This document shows positions 51,381 through 61,884 of a stretch of DNA of 64,000 bases, one piece after another. Source of the stretch: Euglena gracilis. Its lineage: Eukaryota > Euglenida > Euglenophyceae > Euglenales. The stretch covers positions 24,390,064 through 24,454,063 of the forward strand of contig CP154955.1 in NCBI GenBank assembly GCA_039621445.1. The letters are read 5' to 3'. The translations under genes and the position numbers were made by a program. How positions within the stretch are numbered: position 1 is the stretch's first letter; every line of letters begins with the position of its first letter. A model generated the notes under the pieces. That model saw nothing but the letters and a program-made list of their open reading frames with translations, searched no databases and was not told where the DNA came from.

Positions 51381-52896
51381 AGTGCCAAACGGTAGACTGG
51401 GGGGGGGGGGGGTAGTGGGTAGTCGGCCGACTAGTCGGCCGACTACCCAATTCGTCCACCGACTAGTCGGCCGACTAATTGGTCGGTGGCTAGTCGGCGG
51501 GGGGGTAGTGGGTAGTCGGCCGACTAGTCGGCCGACTACCCACTCTAATGTACTAACGGGTCAAAACCGCCGACTTTTAAGCCCCCCCCCCTGGTAAAAA
51601 AAATATGTCCAAATCACCTCAACGCCGGTCAAAACCCACCCAAATGGCTCCAGAACCCCCCAATCGGGGGTGAATATGCAAAAAAATTGGGGGAAAATGT
51701 CCATTTTGGGCCACTTTTGACAAAAGTACACCTCTCCCCATTGAATTTTCAATATAAGTCAAAATTTGCACAAAAAAAGGGTCTTATCCCTCCAAGTCTA
51801 TAGCCAACATAGAAGGGATTTTGTTATTTGAGGGGGGGTGCGGGGGGGGGGGGGGTGAGGCCCCCCCCCCGCCTATGCCAAAGTAAGCCACAAAAACGAC
51901 TTAGCCCCCGAGTATGTTGCCAACACAGAAGGGATTTTGTTATTTGAGGGGGGGGGGGGGGGTGCGGGGGGGGCGGAGCCCCCCCCGCCTATGCCAAAGT
52001 GAGCCACAAAAACGACTTAGCCCCCGAATATGTTGCCAACAGAGAAGGGATTTTGTTATTTGAGGGGGGGGTGCGGGGGGGGGGGGGGGGCGGAGCCCCC
52101 CCCGCCTATGCCAAAGTGAGCCACAAAAACGACTTAGCCCCCGAATATGTTGCCAACAGAGAAGGGATTTTGTTATTTGAGGGGGGGGGGGGTGCGGGGG
52201 GGCGGAGCCCCCCCCGCCTATGCCAAAGTGAGCCACAAAAACGACTTAGCCCCCGAGTATGTTGCAACACAGAAGGGATTTTGTTATTTGAGGGGGGGGG
52301 TGCGGGGGGGGCGGAGCCCCCCCCGCCTATGCAAAAGTGAGCCACAAAAACGACTTAGCCCCCGAGTATGTTGCCAACACAGAAGGGATTTTGTGATTTG
52401 AGTCTCGGATTGGGGTGCAGGGGGGAGTTTTCTGCCTCTCGTGATGCAAAACGCAGATTGCAGATTGCATTTCTAAAGGATTTAATGTTTCATCATTGGT
52501 TTTTTTACCCTCCGGACCCCATCAAGGGGTCCCCACTGACCAAAGATTTCCATCTGGGGGTGTTTATTTAGGCGTAAGACACTTATTTGGACCCATCCGG
52601 ACCATTTCCGGGTGATTTGGGCCCGCCACAGACCATTTTTATGACCGCCGACTAGCCACCGACTAGTTTGCATTGGATTTTGTTCATGGGGGGGGGCTTA
52701 AAAGTCGGCGGTTTTGACCCGTTAGTACATTAGAGTGGGTAGTCGGCCGACTAGTTGGCCGACTACCCACTACCCCCCCCCCCCCCTGTCTCGCCGACTA
52801 GCTACCGACTAGGACTAGTCGGTGGACCAATTGGGTAGTCGGCCGACTAGTCGGCCGACTACCCACTACCCCCCCCCCAGTCTACCGCCTTGCGCC
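51381..52896. mobile_element. Foldback / Mutator-like element, 9-bp duplication
   Basis: About 210-bp terminal inverted repeats, each starting near CGGTAGACTGGGGG and built from GTAGTCGGCCGACTAGTCGG palindromes, then GTCAAAACCGCCGACTTTTA. ATGACCCCC is present at 51,372-51,380 and 52,897-52,905. Long palindromic ends and a 9-bp duplication fit non-autonomous Mutator-like or foldback elements. The interior is a tandem array, with no transposase. Confidence 0.8.
51800..52400 (+). repeat. Tandem array, 5-6 units of 107-119 bp
   Basis: Each unit has AGAAGGGATTTTGTTATTTG, a G run, GCGGAGCCCCCCCCGCC (hairpin with the G run), and CACAAAAACGACTTAGCCCC. Unit length varies mainly in the G run. It lies inside the foldback element. 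Gly/Pro-rich frames across it are artefacts. Confidence 0.9.
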
Positions 52897-53394
52897 ATGA
52901 CCCCCCCCTCACCGGCTTTGTCACCCCTGAGTCCATCGTTGGGGGTCACTGGCTTTGTCATGAGTCCAGAGGGGGGGGGGTCACAGACTTAAGGTTTTTA
53001 ATACTGGATCCTCCCCCCTTGAGGAATAAGGCGAACTGAACTGGACAGGGGGGAAAATTTTTCGGCGCAAAGGGTCGAATTTTTTTTAAAAAATCAGGTT
53101 TTTTTAAAAAGTGTCAGGAAAAGTCAGGAATTTTTTTTAAAAAAGCCTAATGCACATCTGCAAAATGCAGGGTCTGATTTTGCGCTGAAAATGGGGGAAG
53201 AATTATCATTGGCAAGAAAAATTGTCTCGTTTGATACGGCGTGAAACCTGTGCCTAGGACACAGGTTTCAGTGCAAAAACTGCTTCTTGGGGGTAGTTTG
53301 TGTACAAAAACCTATCGTGGCTGCCCGAAGGGCAGCGAGACGGTAACGGGTTGCGTTGAAAGAAAAGTGTGAAAATGGGCAAAATAAACACCTT
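52897..53394. other. No recognisable gene
   Basis: G run at 52,970. T/A blocks with TTTTTTTAAAAAA are at 53,080-53,145. A short CCTGTGCCTAGGACACAGG palindrome is at about 53,249. Confidence 0.5.
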
Positions 53395-54846
53395 CATAGC
53401 TGGCGTTTTTTTTGTGTTTTTTTTAAAAAATTGTTTTTTATTGAAAAAAAAAACGGGCAAAAAAAACTGCAAAAAAAAACAAAGGGGAAAATGATGGTCC
53501 AAATTTTGCCTTTGATCGCAGGGGTGAACCAATCTTAGCCCAAATGACTTGAAAACCAATACTTTTGGTTGTCTTCAACAAGAATGGTCAAAATAGGTCA
53601 TTGTTCTGCCATTTTGGCTTGAAACCATTCCAAACTAACGTGACCCCCCCCCTATATGTCACCCACCCCTAATTGTCGCCCCCCCCCCTGAGGGCGACAA
53701 TTACAGGCCCGGGCGAAAACCGCAAGTACATTAAATACGCCAGGAATTAAACCGCAAGGAATTTAATCCGGTGAGCCCCCGCCAGTCGGGGAATTAAATC
53801 CGGTCGCGCTTTTTTCCGCAGATTTTGTCGGTCTTCGCCGTCAGGGTTACGTCCGTCGCAATCAGTAAGAGCCCTTACTTAACGCCCCCTTTTTTTGTCT
53901 GCTCGCCCACGCGGCAGGAAAAACAGAAACCTTTTTTTTTAAACAACTTTCCATTGCTCCGTTTCCGTGTGCAAAAAAAAAAGCCTCCAAACATCGAAAA
54001 ATGTTCATTGCTGGACCCTTTTTCCTGGGTGGCCTTTGATTGACCCTGTGGCACCAAACTAGCCAAACATCCTGTCACCAAACTGGCCACCAACTGTGGC
54101 AGCTGCCCCCCATTACCAAATCGGGCCACCTGTGACAGCCCCCAATCTGGCCAGTGGTGGAAAATAAGTTGAGTGGAAAATTGGCAACCACATCTCCACA
54201 AGAAAAACCACACACAAATGCCCACCACACACATCCAAATGACACACCACATTACCAGAACAACCATTGAGCAGTGAAAACACATTGAATATTTTTCAGA
54301 CGGTTCACACACACGAAATTCGTCTATCACACAAACACCATTTGCAAAACACAACAATGCAGCAGAAAAAAAAAGAGCTATGTTACAAAAACATTACAAT
54401 GCAGCAGTTACAAAACATCTTCTCCTGCTTCATTGTTCTTCAGTTCCTCAATTCACCTGATGAAAATACATGCATCCAAACACACAATTGCACTGTTCAC
54501 CCCCAGATTTTAACAAGTGTCAACAATACACAGTCAAATGTTCTCCACGAATGATACCACAGAAAATACCCACAGAAAGAGGAAAACACAAACGGGCTTT
54601 GACAGAACATTGCATTAAAAAACCATTTGATGCCACAGATGCATGTCACAGACATTTGATGCAACAGCCACAGACTTTTCAACAAAATTCATTTTCCCAG
54701 ACTAACAGTGGAAAAGATCCACATTGCCGACTTTCAATGGAAATGAGCAATTCAGCAGAACAAGCGACAGGATCACACCTTCCACTGTGAAGTTCTTTAT
54801 TTTTTATTTGCTGCCTCTGTGCCTGCAGTCTTGGGAGCCCTGGAAT

Positions 54847-55242
54847 CATAGCTGGCGCTTTTTTTGTTTTTTATTAAAAAAAAGGGCAAAAAAAACGGCA
54901 AAAAAAACAAAGGGGAAAATGATGGTCCAAATTTTGCCTTTGATCGCAAGGGTGAACCAATCTTAGCTCAAAACCAATACTTTTGGTTGTCTTCAACAAG
55001 AATGGTCAAAATAGGGCATTTTTCTGCCATTTTGGCTTGAAACCATTCCAAACTAACTTGAAACATCCCAAATTTGGTGTCTTTCTCTGACCGAGGATGG
55101 GCAAAAAAAGCTAAAATTAAAGGTAAATTTTTTTTGCCCTGGACCCTCAATGGCGTTTTTTTTTGTTTTTTTTAAAAAAACATGTTTTTTTAAAAAAAAA
55201 CGTGTTTTTTTTGCCTTCGTTTTAAACGAAGTGCCGGCTATG
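54847..55242. mobile_element. CATAGCTGGC MITE, copy 2
   Basis: 396 bp from CATAGCTGGC to GCCGGCTATG. The perfect 8-bp duplication CCTGGAAT lies at 54,839-54,846 and 55,243-55,250. The 8-bp duplication fits hAT. Interior has T/A blocks near both ends and GTGTCTTTCTCTGACCGAGG. Confidence 0.9.
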
Positions 55243-55451
55243 CCTGGAATGTGGGAAAAAGTCATTTGATTGGTAAGGGACATAAACCTGGACATAAACC
55301 TATCTGTGTTGAACTTCTTCAGCAGCTCAGGCCAATTCTTGCACCGTTTCAGACTTCTCCTTCTTATCAATGTGTACAAAAAACTTCTTCATCAGTTTCG
55401 CATCTGTAGGGGAGATAAAAGAACGCGTATACTTTCGCTATTTCAGGTAAG

Positions 55452-55661
55452 TAACGTGACCCCCCCCCCCTATTTGTCACCCCCCCTAATAGTCGCCCCC
55501 CCCCTTGGGGGGCGACAATTAGGGGGGGGTACCCATGGACCCATGGAAATGTGGGGTGAATTGAGTAACCCCCCCCCCCTAATTGTCACCCCCCCCTAAT
55601 AGTCGCCAGGGGGGTCAAAACGCTCCCAGGGGGGTGCCATATAGGGGGGGGGGTCACGTTA
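55452..55661. mobile_element. Small TAACGTGACCCCC element
   Basis: 210 bp, TAACGTGACCCCC to GGGGTCACGTTA, with several TAATAGTCGCC and GGCGACAATTAGG inner inverted motifs. Same ends as 53,636-55,965. Confidence 0.75.
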
Positions 55662-56174
55662 ATACTCGGGGGAATTAATTCCATGGACCACACGACAGTC
55701 GAGGACTTTAACCGGATTTAATTCCCCCGAGGTTTTTCGTCCAACCGAATTAAATGTCCACGAGATTTGGGCGCGGGGTGGGGGTGCCCATGGACCCATG
55801 GACATACAGGGTAAATTGAGTACCCCCACCCCCAATTGTCGCCAGGGCGGGTCAAAACGCTCCCTGGGGGGTGCCATATAGGGACAGCGCAAGACGGAGT
55901 CCCCCCGGGGGGGGGGGGGGGGGTGGGGGTGGGGGTCACTTGATTAAGGGGGGGGGGTCACGTTAGGTCCTTTTTTGACAGAGCGCGGGAACAAAAGGCA
56001 AAATTTAACTATGCTTTTGGTGTCTTTCTCTGACCGAGGATGGCAAAAAAAGCTAAAATTAAAGGCAAAATTTTTTTTGCACTGGACCCTCAATGGCGTT
56101 TTTTTTGTTTTCTTTAAAAAAAACATGTTTTTTGCTTTTTTTTTGACTGCGTTTTAAACAAAGTGCCAGCTATG

Positions 56175-57352
56175 AACACTTTTGCAATAAAGTTGACATA
56201 CTTTTGGGGTTTCAATTTAAAAACAATTATGGGAGCCATAAAGAGTTCCAACCAGATTTGAAAAAAAAATTTCACGCAAAATCTCGGGCCCCCCCCCCCC
56301 CCGACCCCCCCTTGTGGCACCCCTGGGTCCTGGTACCCTCCACGTTGACCCATGGTGGGGGGTTAGAATATCACCGACGACCCTGCACCGGTTGGGGTTC
56401 GGACTGCGGGGCCGAAGTTTGGCCCAACGCCCCTGCTTTCCATCTTCTTTCGCCTGAGCAGCCGGCGCAGTTCCTGAAAGGCGCAAGGGAGGGGAAAGAT
56501 AAAGGCTGCCGATCGGTCGGCCCGCACAGGAGCCCCCTTCGAACTTTGATACGCTTTTAGGTTAGAGTTACCCTTCGAACTTTGATACGCTTTTAGGTTA
56601 GAGTTACGTGGGGTGTGGCAGGCCGTGCTGGTTGGGTAGGCAACGGGTTATGCAACAGAGTTGGGCCAAACTCCGACCGCACCGTCCGAACCCAAACCCC
56701 ACTCCTTTAATAAACCCAATGCAAAGGCCTTGCAGGTGACTGCATGATCTCCCCATGCATCCAAGCAGGCAGTAAATTGGGCACAAGTGCTCCCCACCTC
56801 GTTGGGGCTGAGCAGTGGGAGCCCGAGCACCATTGGAGTGCTAGGCGATGGTCAACATGTTCCATTTGGGTTCCAAGAGCTTGGGAAGGGCGACAATTTA
56901 ACCAGGCCCCTGAGTTAACAGTCTGTAAGCTCTTGCGACACAGATCTCGGTGGCTGCCAGCTGAGCAGCGCGTAATCTGGAAGTAGAATACGGTGATGGG
57001 GCGAACCGAGTCCACCGACCAGTGGCACAGCCTACTGGATTTGAAATGTTCAGGAGGTAAGGCTGTACACAGAGGCGGGTCGGGGTTCGGGAGGGGAAGT
57101 TTGGGGGAGGGGCTATGTGCAGTGGGGGGGGCGGGAGGTGGGGGAGAGGGGGAGAGGGAGGGGGGGGGTGTACGTCGGTCACGCGGTGTGGCGGCTGGGG
57201 GGGATTTTGTGTGGGTAAGAGGGCCTGGCGGCTGTTTGAGAGTTGGTCGTATTGATTCCTGCTGCTGGGCGCCGCTTTCGCGGTTGCCCCTCAGCTCTGG
57301 GGTGGTCAGTGCTCTGACCACCTCAGCTGAGCAGCGTGTAATTAATAAACTT
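56175..57352. other. No recognisable gene; short duplications
   Basis: A 36-bp unit (CCTTCGAACTTTGATACGCT and TTTAGGTTAGAGTTAC) is duplicated in tandem at 56,536-56,607. CAGCTGAGCAGCG(C/T)GTAAT occurs at 56,958 and 57,324. The 231-codon minus-strand open frame spanning 56,707-57,402 is Pro/Ser-rich with no domain. Confidence 0.5.
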
Positions 57353-57537
57353 TTTTTTTTGGTGCCTCGATACGCATCAGGAAAGGGGCCTAGGAGGGTC
57401 ACTCCGAGCCGAAGTTCATGGCGGGTGAGATATTTACATCAAATTGTCCGCAGATGCAGTAGGGACTGTGGGAGGAGCGAGAGTCGAAGGGGAAGCAGAA
57501 GAAGGGCGGTGAGGGGCACAGTACGGAGGGGAGATAG
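57353..57537 (+). repeat. Leader repeat, unsplit copy
   Basis: TTTGGTGCCTCGATACGCAT followed directly by GGCCTAGGAGGGTCACTCC and 140 bp more, to GGAGATAG. It is the empty-site version of the split copy at 38,466-38,505 plus 41,365-41,512. Confidence 0.9.
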
Positions 57538-58149
57538 CGAGTGTGAGAGGAAAGTGTACAGCGGCAGGGAAGGTTCAATAGAACAGCCATGGGGACTGTT
57601 GAGTGTTGAGGTTGTGGCAGCGACAAGTTTAGGTTTGGGTTTAGGGGGGTTGGCGCAGGGAAGGCTCTGTTTTCAGTGCGGTAAGGGTTTGGACGTCTTC
57701 TTAGTCTTGTGGTTGGTTATGCGTACGGTTGGTGTGTCATGGAGTCTTCGACCCTGTGGTCGAATTAATAAACGGTAAATGAACGCGGCTTTTCTCGCGA
57801 TATGAGTGTGGTTGGGCGATTTTTTTCACACCCTTTTGCTCTACCAAACTCGGGATATGTTTGCTTAACAAAAACTTCCACCGATAATGAAACGTTGCAA
57901 TTAACTCTCACTCTCTTGGAAATTCGGTCGCTGGTCCTGCTCCTGGGCAATCAATCCTCCCGCTCTACCCCCGAATGACAGCTCCATTCATTCGGGACTC
58001 TTGATCCACCATTGGTGGGAACAAAGACGCAATTAGGGCCCAAAAAAATTCGGTCATTTTGGCATTACTGCAGGGTCCCATTTTCGGACGCAAATATTTG
58101 ACAACCCCCCCCCCTCTTATTCCCCCCCACCTTTATTGACCATTTAATT
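57538..58149. other. No recognisable gene
   Basis: Unique-looking sequence. A C run near 58,105 precedes the decayed recombinase fragment. Confidence 0.4.
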
Positions 58150-58400
58150 CCAGGGAAAATTCTTTTCATGCGGTCACCCGCATGAGGAAGAGCGGAGAGA
58201 GAATGTTTGGACCAAAGCGAGCAACCATGTTGGCATATGTCCGCGGGCATGGAATGAAGGCAGCCATCTTTTCTGGCTTTCTCCCGCTTCGCCTTCTCCC
58301 GCTTCGCCTTCTCCCGCTTCGCCTTTAAACAGCTTCCACATCTTCCTTTGTGGGGGACACTGTTGGGGGAGACAAGGGGAGACACAATTGGGGGTCAACA
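58150..58400 (-). pseudogene. Tyrosine-recombinase-like N-terminal exon, decayed copy E
   Basis: DNA matches copy C over GGAGAAAGCCAGAAAAGATGG and CGGACATATG. Translated in one frame it gives EKARKDGCLHSM, and after a small deletion RTYANMVARFGPN, against EKAGKDGRLRSM and FRTYVNAVSNIYK in copy C. A CTTCTCCCGCTTCGC unit is repeated three times. Frameshifted, hence a relic. Confidence 0.55.
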
Positions 58401-60824
58401 AATTCCTTCAGGATCGGCTGGCCGGGTCCCGTGGCAGCAGAGGACACTATCCGGGGGGGGGGGGGGCTCTGGGGGGCGATGGCAAAGCCCAATGGTGGTT
58501 TGCTCCCAATGACGGTTTGCTCCCAAAAGGTAACGGCGTCGATTGAAATCAGGGGGGTACACCAACACTCACAATTTTGGGACTTCTCGCCAAAATTGTT
58601 GACCACTTTTCCCCATGGTTCTTGGTTGTTTTGCCTTTGAGGGCAAGTTTTTGAGATTCCGCTGCAGAGACTTTCAATCTTGGCGGTCAAATTTTTTTGG
58701 GACGTTTCACAAAGCTCTGTGAATCCAGCAAGTCATGGGATGTGCACTCTCTGAAAAATCGGTGCAACCCCACGGCTCTTTAGAGCAAGCCCACCCCCCA
58801 AAGTGGCCAGAAAATTTTGCCAAACAGGGTTGGATAACCAGTTGACCATTTTTTTTCGGCTGGTTAATTAACACCTTAACCGGTGAAGGCCGCACATTTG
58901 CATTTTTTGTTGCTGGTAATTCCTTTTGATGGAAAACCTTGGCAAATTCCCAATTCTTGGGGCTCAATATTTTTGGAATTTAGGGTTGATGAATCCTAAT
59001 TTGGTGTTTATAATCCTCATTTGGCAGTTGGAGATTCCGAATTTCATCAGTCAAAAATTTTCCAGTATTTTGGAGTTTTTGTGAATCCTAATTTGACACT
59101 ATAATCCTAATCTCATCGGTTACAGCTAACCGCCATCACTTGGTGCACAGTGGCCAAACCCGTGGCCCTTGGTGGCCAGTAGTTTGGCCTGGGAGGTTAG
59201 GCAGGTGGGGCCCTGAAGGAATTTCATGGAGAAACTTCATTGGTGAAGTTCACCGGTGAAGTTCACCAGTGAAGTTTGTCCATGTATTTCCAATGAAGAG
59301 GGGGGGGGTCCTGCCCGAAAAACCCAAAGTTCACTGCCTGATCCAACCCAGGCATCACGTGCCGCTATTCTGTCCCATGGTGGCCAAAACTTTGGCACCA
59401 AGTGGCCAAAACCAGGGTGCCCTGCGGGACCCCCCTGTCGAGTTGTGAACTCAACCGGACCGGTCGAGTTCGAGGGGGGGTCTGGACTGGCCAAAAACAA
59501 GGGTGGAGCCCAGGCACGGGGGGGGGGGGATCCCCCGGGACCTCCCCTGTCGAGGTCCGAACTCAACCAGACAGGGGGGGGGGTGAGGGGGGGGTTGGGA
59601 CCCGAACTCGACTGCCGAGCCTAGGCCAAATAGCTGGCACGAGGGGCCAAAGTTTCCGGGTTTAGCTGTAAAAATTAACCGGTTTACAAAAAAATGTCCG
59701 GTTAACCATGGTTAATTGACCAATGGCCAAAAAAGCCGTTGAACCGGCGTTCCCAAAACCCGTGGGGTGGGACGCCGGTTCTGTCGTGAACCCTGTGTTC
59801 CAAACGCTGGTTTCGATGCATACTGTCATAGGAAAAAATAACATCCGGAAAAAATAACATCTGGAAAATGACATCCGAATAAATGACATCCAAAGAGGCT
59901 TGTCAAATGCATAAAGCTGGGTCAAGAGGCACTTGAGAGGTCATATTGACAATACACAGTTCTTGTGCAAACTGGTGAGTTTGCTCATCAGCTGCCTTTG
60001 CAGCTCCAAGGGCTTGAAGCATGTGGGATTGGCTTGTGTCTGAGCATCCTCTTGTGCGTTTGCAAGAGTGGAATCGCGCGATTGAATGGAAGCTTGTTGG
60101 ACAGCCTCGTCATTTGTAATGATTGCCACAGTCAGTCGTTTTCTTCATCCCACATCCTATCCATTTTATCCATCCTATCTATTTTCATTTTGTTTCTGGA
60201 GCAAATGAGGAAAAAATAAAATCTGCTTAATAAACATCTAAACGGGGCTTAGAGGTTATTTTTTCCGGATGTCATTTTTTCCCATGACAGTACTCTGTCC
60301 TGAGTGCTGCATTTTTAACATAGAACCCAGGGGTGGTCTGCAGGGCCCGAACAAAGTTTTTCAAAAAAATAAGAAAATTCATGACAAAGCCCATTATGCA
60401 CAAAAAATCGATTTATTTTGAAATTGGGCGATAGGGATCCTTGAGCCAGCCCCCTCCCCCTAATTGTTGCCACTACCCTCACCCCCCCCCAAAGAGGCCA
60501 CCCTTCAGGCACCGTGAGGCCCCAAAATGGCCACTCTGGGGAGCGGATACTTTGAGGGTCAAATTTTGGCCTTTTTGGCGTCGAAGGCAACTGGGGGGTA
60601 AACGAAAATCTGGCACAGGGTTAGGGACGCCCGTTCTGTCCAAAACCCGGTGTCCCTAACGCCGGTTTTGTCATTCCTAAAAATGTTGTCAAAAGTGCCC
60701 CAGAATGGCCCTGGGGTCCTGATATGACTGTTTTAACCATGTAGCACAATGAAATTTGCCATTTGGGGACCACTGAGGTGGAAATCCAATTTGGAAATAG
60801 AGCACCGTGCAGGGCGCAATGACG
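58401..60824. other. Repeat-rich stretch without a supported gene
   Basis: Holds AATCCTAATTT-type short repeats (58,980-59,115) and GTGAAGTTCACC tandem palindromes (59,234-59,275). GTCGAGTTCGAG and its inverted forms with G runs are at 59,437-59,600. Related CGCCGGTTCTGTC motifs are at 59,771 and 60,625-60,672. Open frames have no domains. Confidence 0.4.
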
Positions 60825-61260
60825 TAGACTGGGGGGGGGGTAGTGGGTAGTCGGCCGACTAGGCCTGGTGAGTAGCTAGTCGGCGAGATGGGGGGGGGGG
60901 GGGTTGTGGGTCGTCGGCCAACTAGTCGGCGAAGCACCCACTCTAATGTACTCGGGTCAAGTTCTCTGACTTTTAAGCCCCCCCCCCCCTGTGAACAAAT
61001 TCCTTAGCAGACTCCCCCCCCCCCCCGCACCCCCCCTTCAAATAACAAAATCCCTTTATGTCAGCAAAATTCTCGGGTGGCACAATCCTTTTTTTGTGTG
61101 CCATTTTGATGTGGTTGGGGGGGCTCACGCCCCCCCCCCCCCGCCCATTTCAAAATGGCAGGGGGGGGGTGCGAGCGGTGCCCCCCCCGCCCATTTCAAA
61201 ATGGCACTGCCACCCAAGATAAAGGGATTTTGTAATTTGAGGGGGGTGCGGGGGGGGGGG
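60825..61260. repeat. Decayed relative of the foldback element
   Basis: GTAGACTGGGGGGG, TAGTGGGTAGTCGGCCGACT and CACTCTAATGTACT as in the 51,381-52,896 ends. CAAATAACAAAATCCCTTT and GGGATTTTGTAATTTGAGG resemble its inner array. GCCCATTTCAAAATGGCA occurs twice. Confidence 0.7.
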
Positions 61261-61272
61261 GTAGCCCCTCAC

Positions 61273-61379
61273 GAGGAGGCCATAGGCCGACTGAATTCGT
61301 ACTCGACCAATTAGTGGTTGGGGGGGTGTTGGGGGGGCCCAATTGGTTGTGCTAACTCAGTCGGCCTACGGCCTCCTCA
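61273..61379. repeat. Inverted repeat GAGGAGGCCATAGGCCGACT
   Basis: Left arm GAGGAGGCCATAGGCCGACT and its near-inverse at the right end (one mismatch), about 107 bp in all. Confidence 0.8.
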
Positions 61380-61449
61380 TGGGGGGATGCTTAATGAACC
61401 ACACAGAAACAATTTTTCTCTTCAAATTGACGGCCTAAGGGGTCCAGAG

Positions 61450-61876
61450 CATAGCTGGCGTTTTTTTTTGTTTTTTTTTAAAAAACGTTTTTTTTTGTTT
61501 TTTATTAAAAAAAACGGGCAAAAAAAACGGCAAAAAAAACAAAGGGGAAAATGATGGTCCAAATTTTGCCTTTGATCACAAGGGTGAACCAATCTTAGCT
61601 CAAATGACTTGAAACCCAATACTTTTGGTTGTCTTCAACAAGAATGGTCAAAATAGGGCATTTTTCTGCCATTTTGGGATGTTTCAACTTGAAACATCCT
61701 AAATTTGGTGTCTTTCTCTGACCGAGGATGGGCAAAAAAAGCTAAAATTAAAGGCAAAAAAAATTTTTGCCCTGGACCCTCAATGGCGTTTTTTTTTGTT
61801 TTTTTTTAAAAAAACATGTTTTTTTAAAAAAAAACGTGTTTTTTTTGACTTCGTTTTAAACGAAGTGCCAGCTATG
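61450..61876. mobile_element. CATAGCTGGC MITE, copy 3
   Basis: 427 bp, CATAGCTGGC to GCCAGCTATG, with perfect 8-bp duplication GTCCAGAG (61,442-61,449 and 61,877-61,884). Over 90 percent like copy 2 by eye. Confidence 0.9.
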
Positions 61877-61884
61877 GTCCAGAG

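Larger units (their letters stand above)
53636..55965. mobile_element. TAACGTGACCCCC-ended insertion
   Basis: Begins TAACGTGACCCCCCC and ends GGGGGTCACGTTA, consistent with ACGTGAC ends and a TA duplication. Inside are AATTAAATCCGG palindromic motifs (53,740-53,800 and inverted at 55,725), AC-rich sequence at 54,060-54,790 without a known gene, MITE copy 2 and a small relative of itself (55,452-55,661). It may be two elements merged. Confidence 0.6.
53395..56174. mobile_element. CATAGCTGGC MITE, copy 1, split by an insertion
   Basis: Left end CATAGCTGGC at 53,395; right end GCCAGCTATG at 56,174. Flanks AACACCTT and AACACTTT differ by one base, a decayed 8-bp duplication. The left 240 bp and right ~150 bp match copies 2 and 3, and 53,636-55,965 is a foreign insertion. 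Confidence 0.75.

Noticed and set aside
51999-52401. ORFs with repeated GILLFEGG-like peptides
   Set aside because: Arise from the 110-bp non-coding tandem array; frame shifts from unit to unit as the G runs change length.
54060-54790. AC-rich plus-strand ORFs inside the TAACGTGAC insertion
   Set aside because: Two overlapping frames of about 100 codons with biased His/Asn/Thr content and no domain; treated as non-coding interior.
56707-57402. 231-codon minus-strand ORF
   Set aside because: Pro/Ser-rich, crosses short duplications, and opposite strand carries the leader repeat; no family match.
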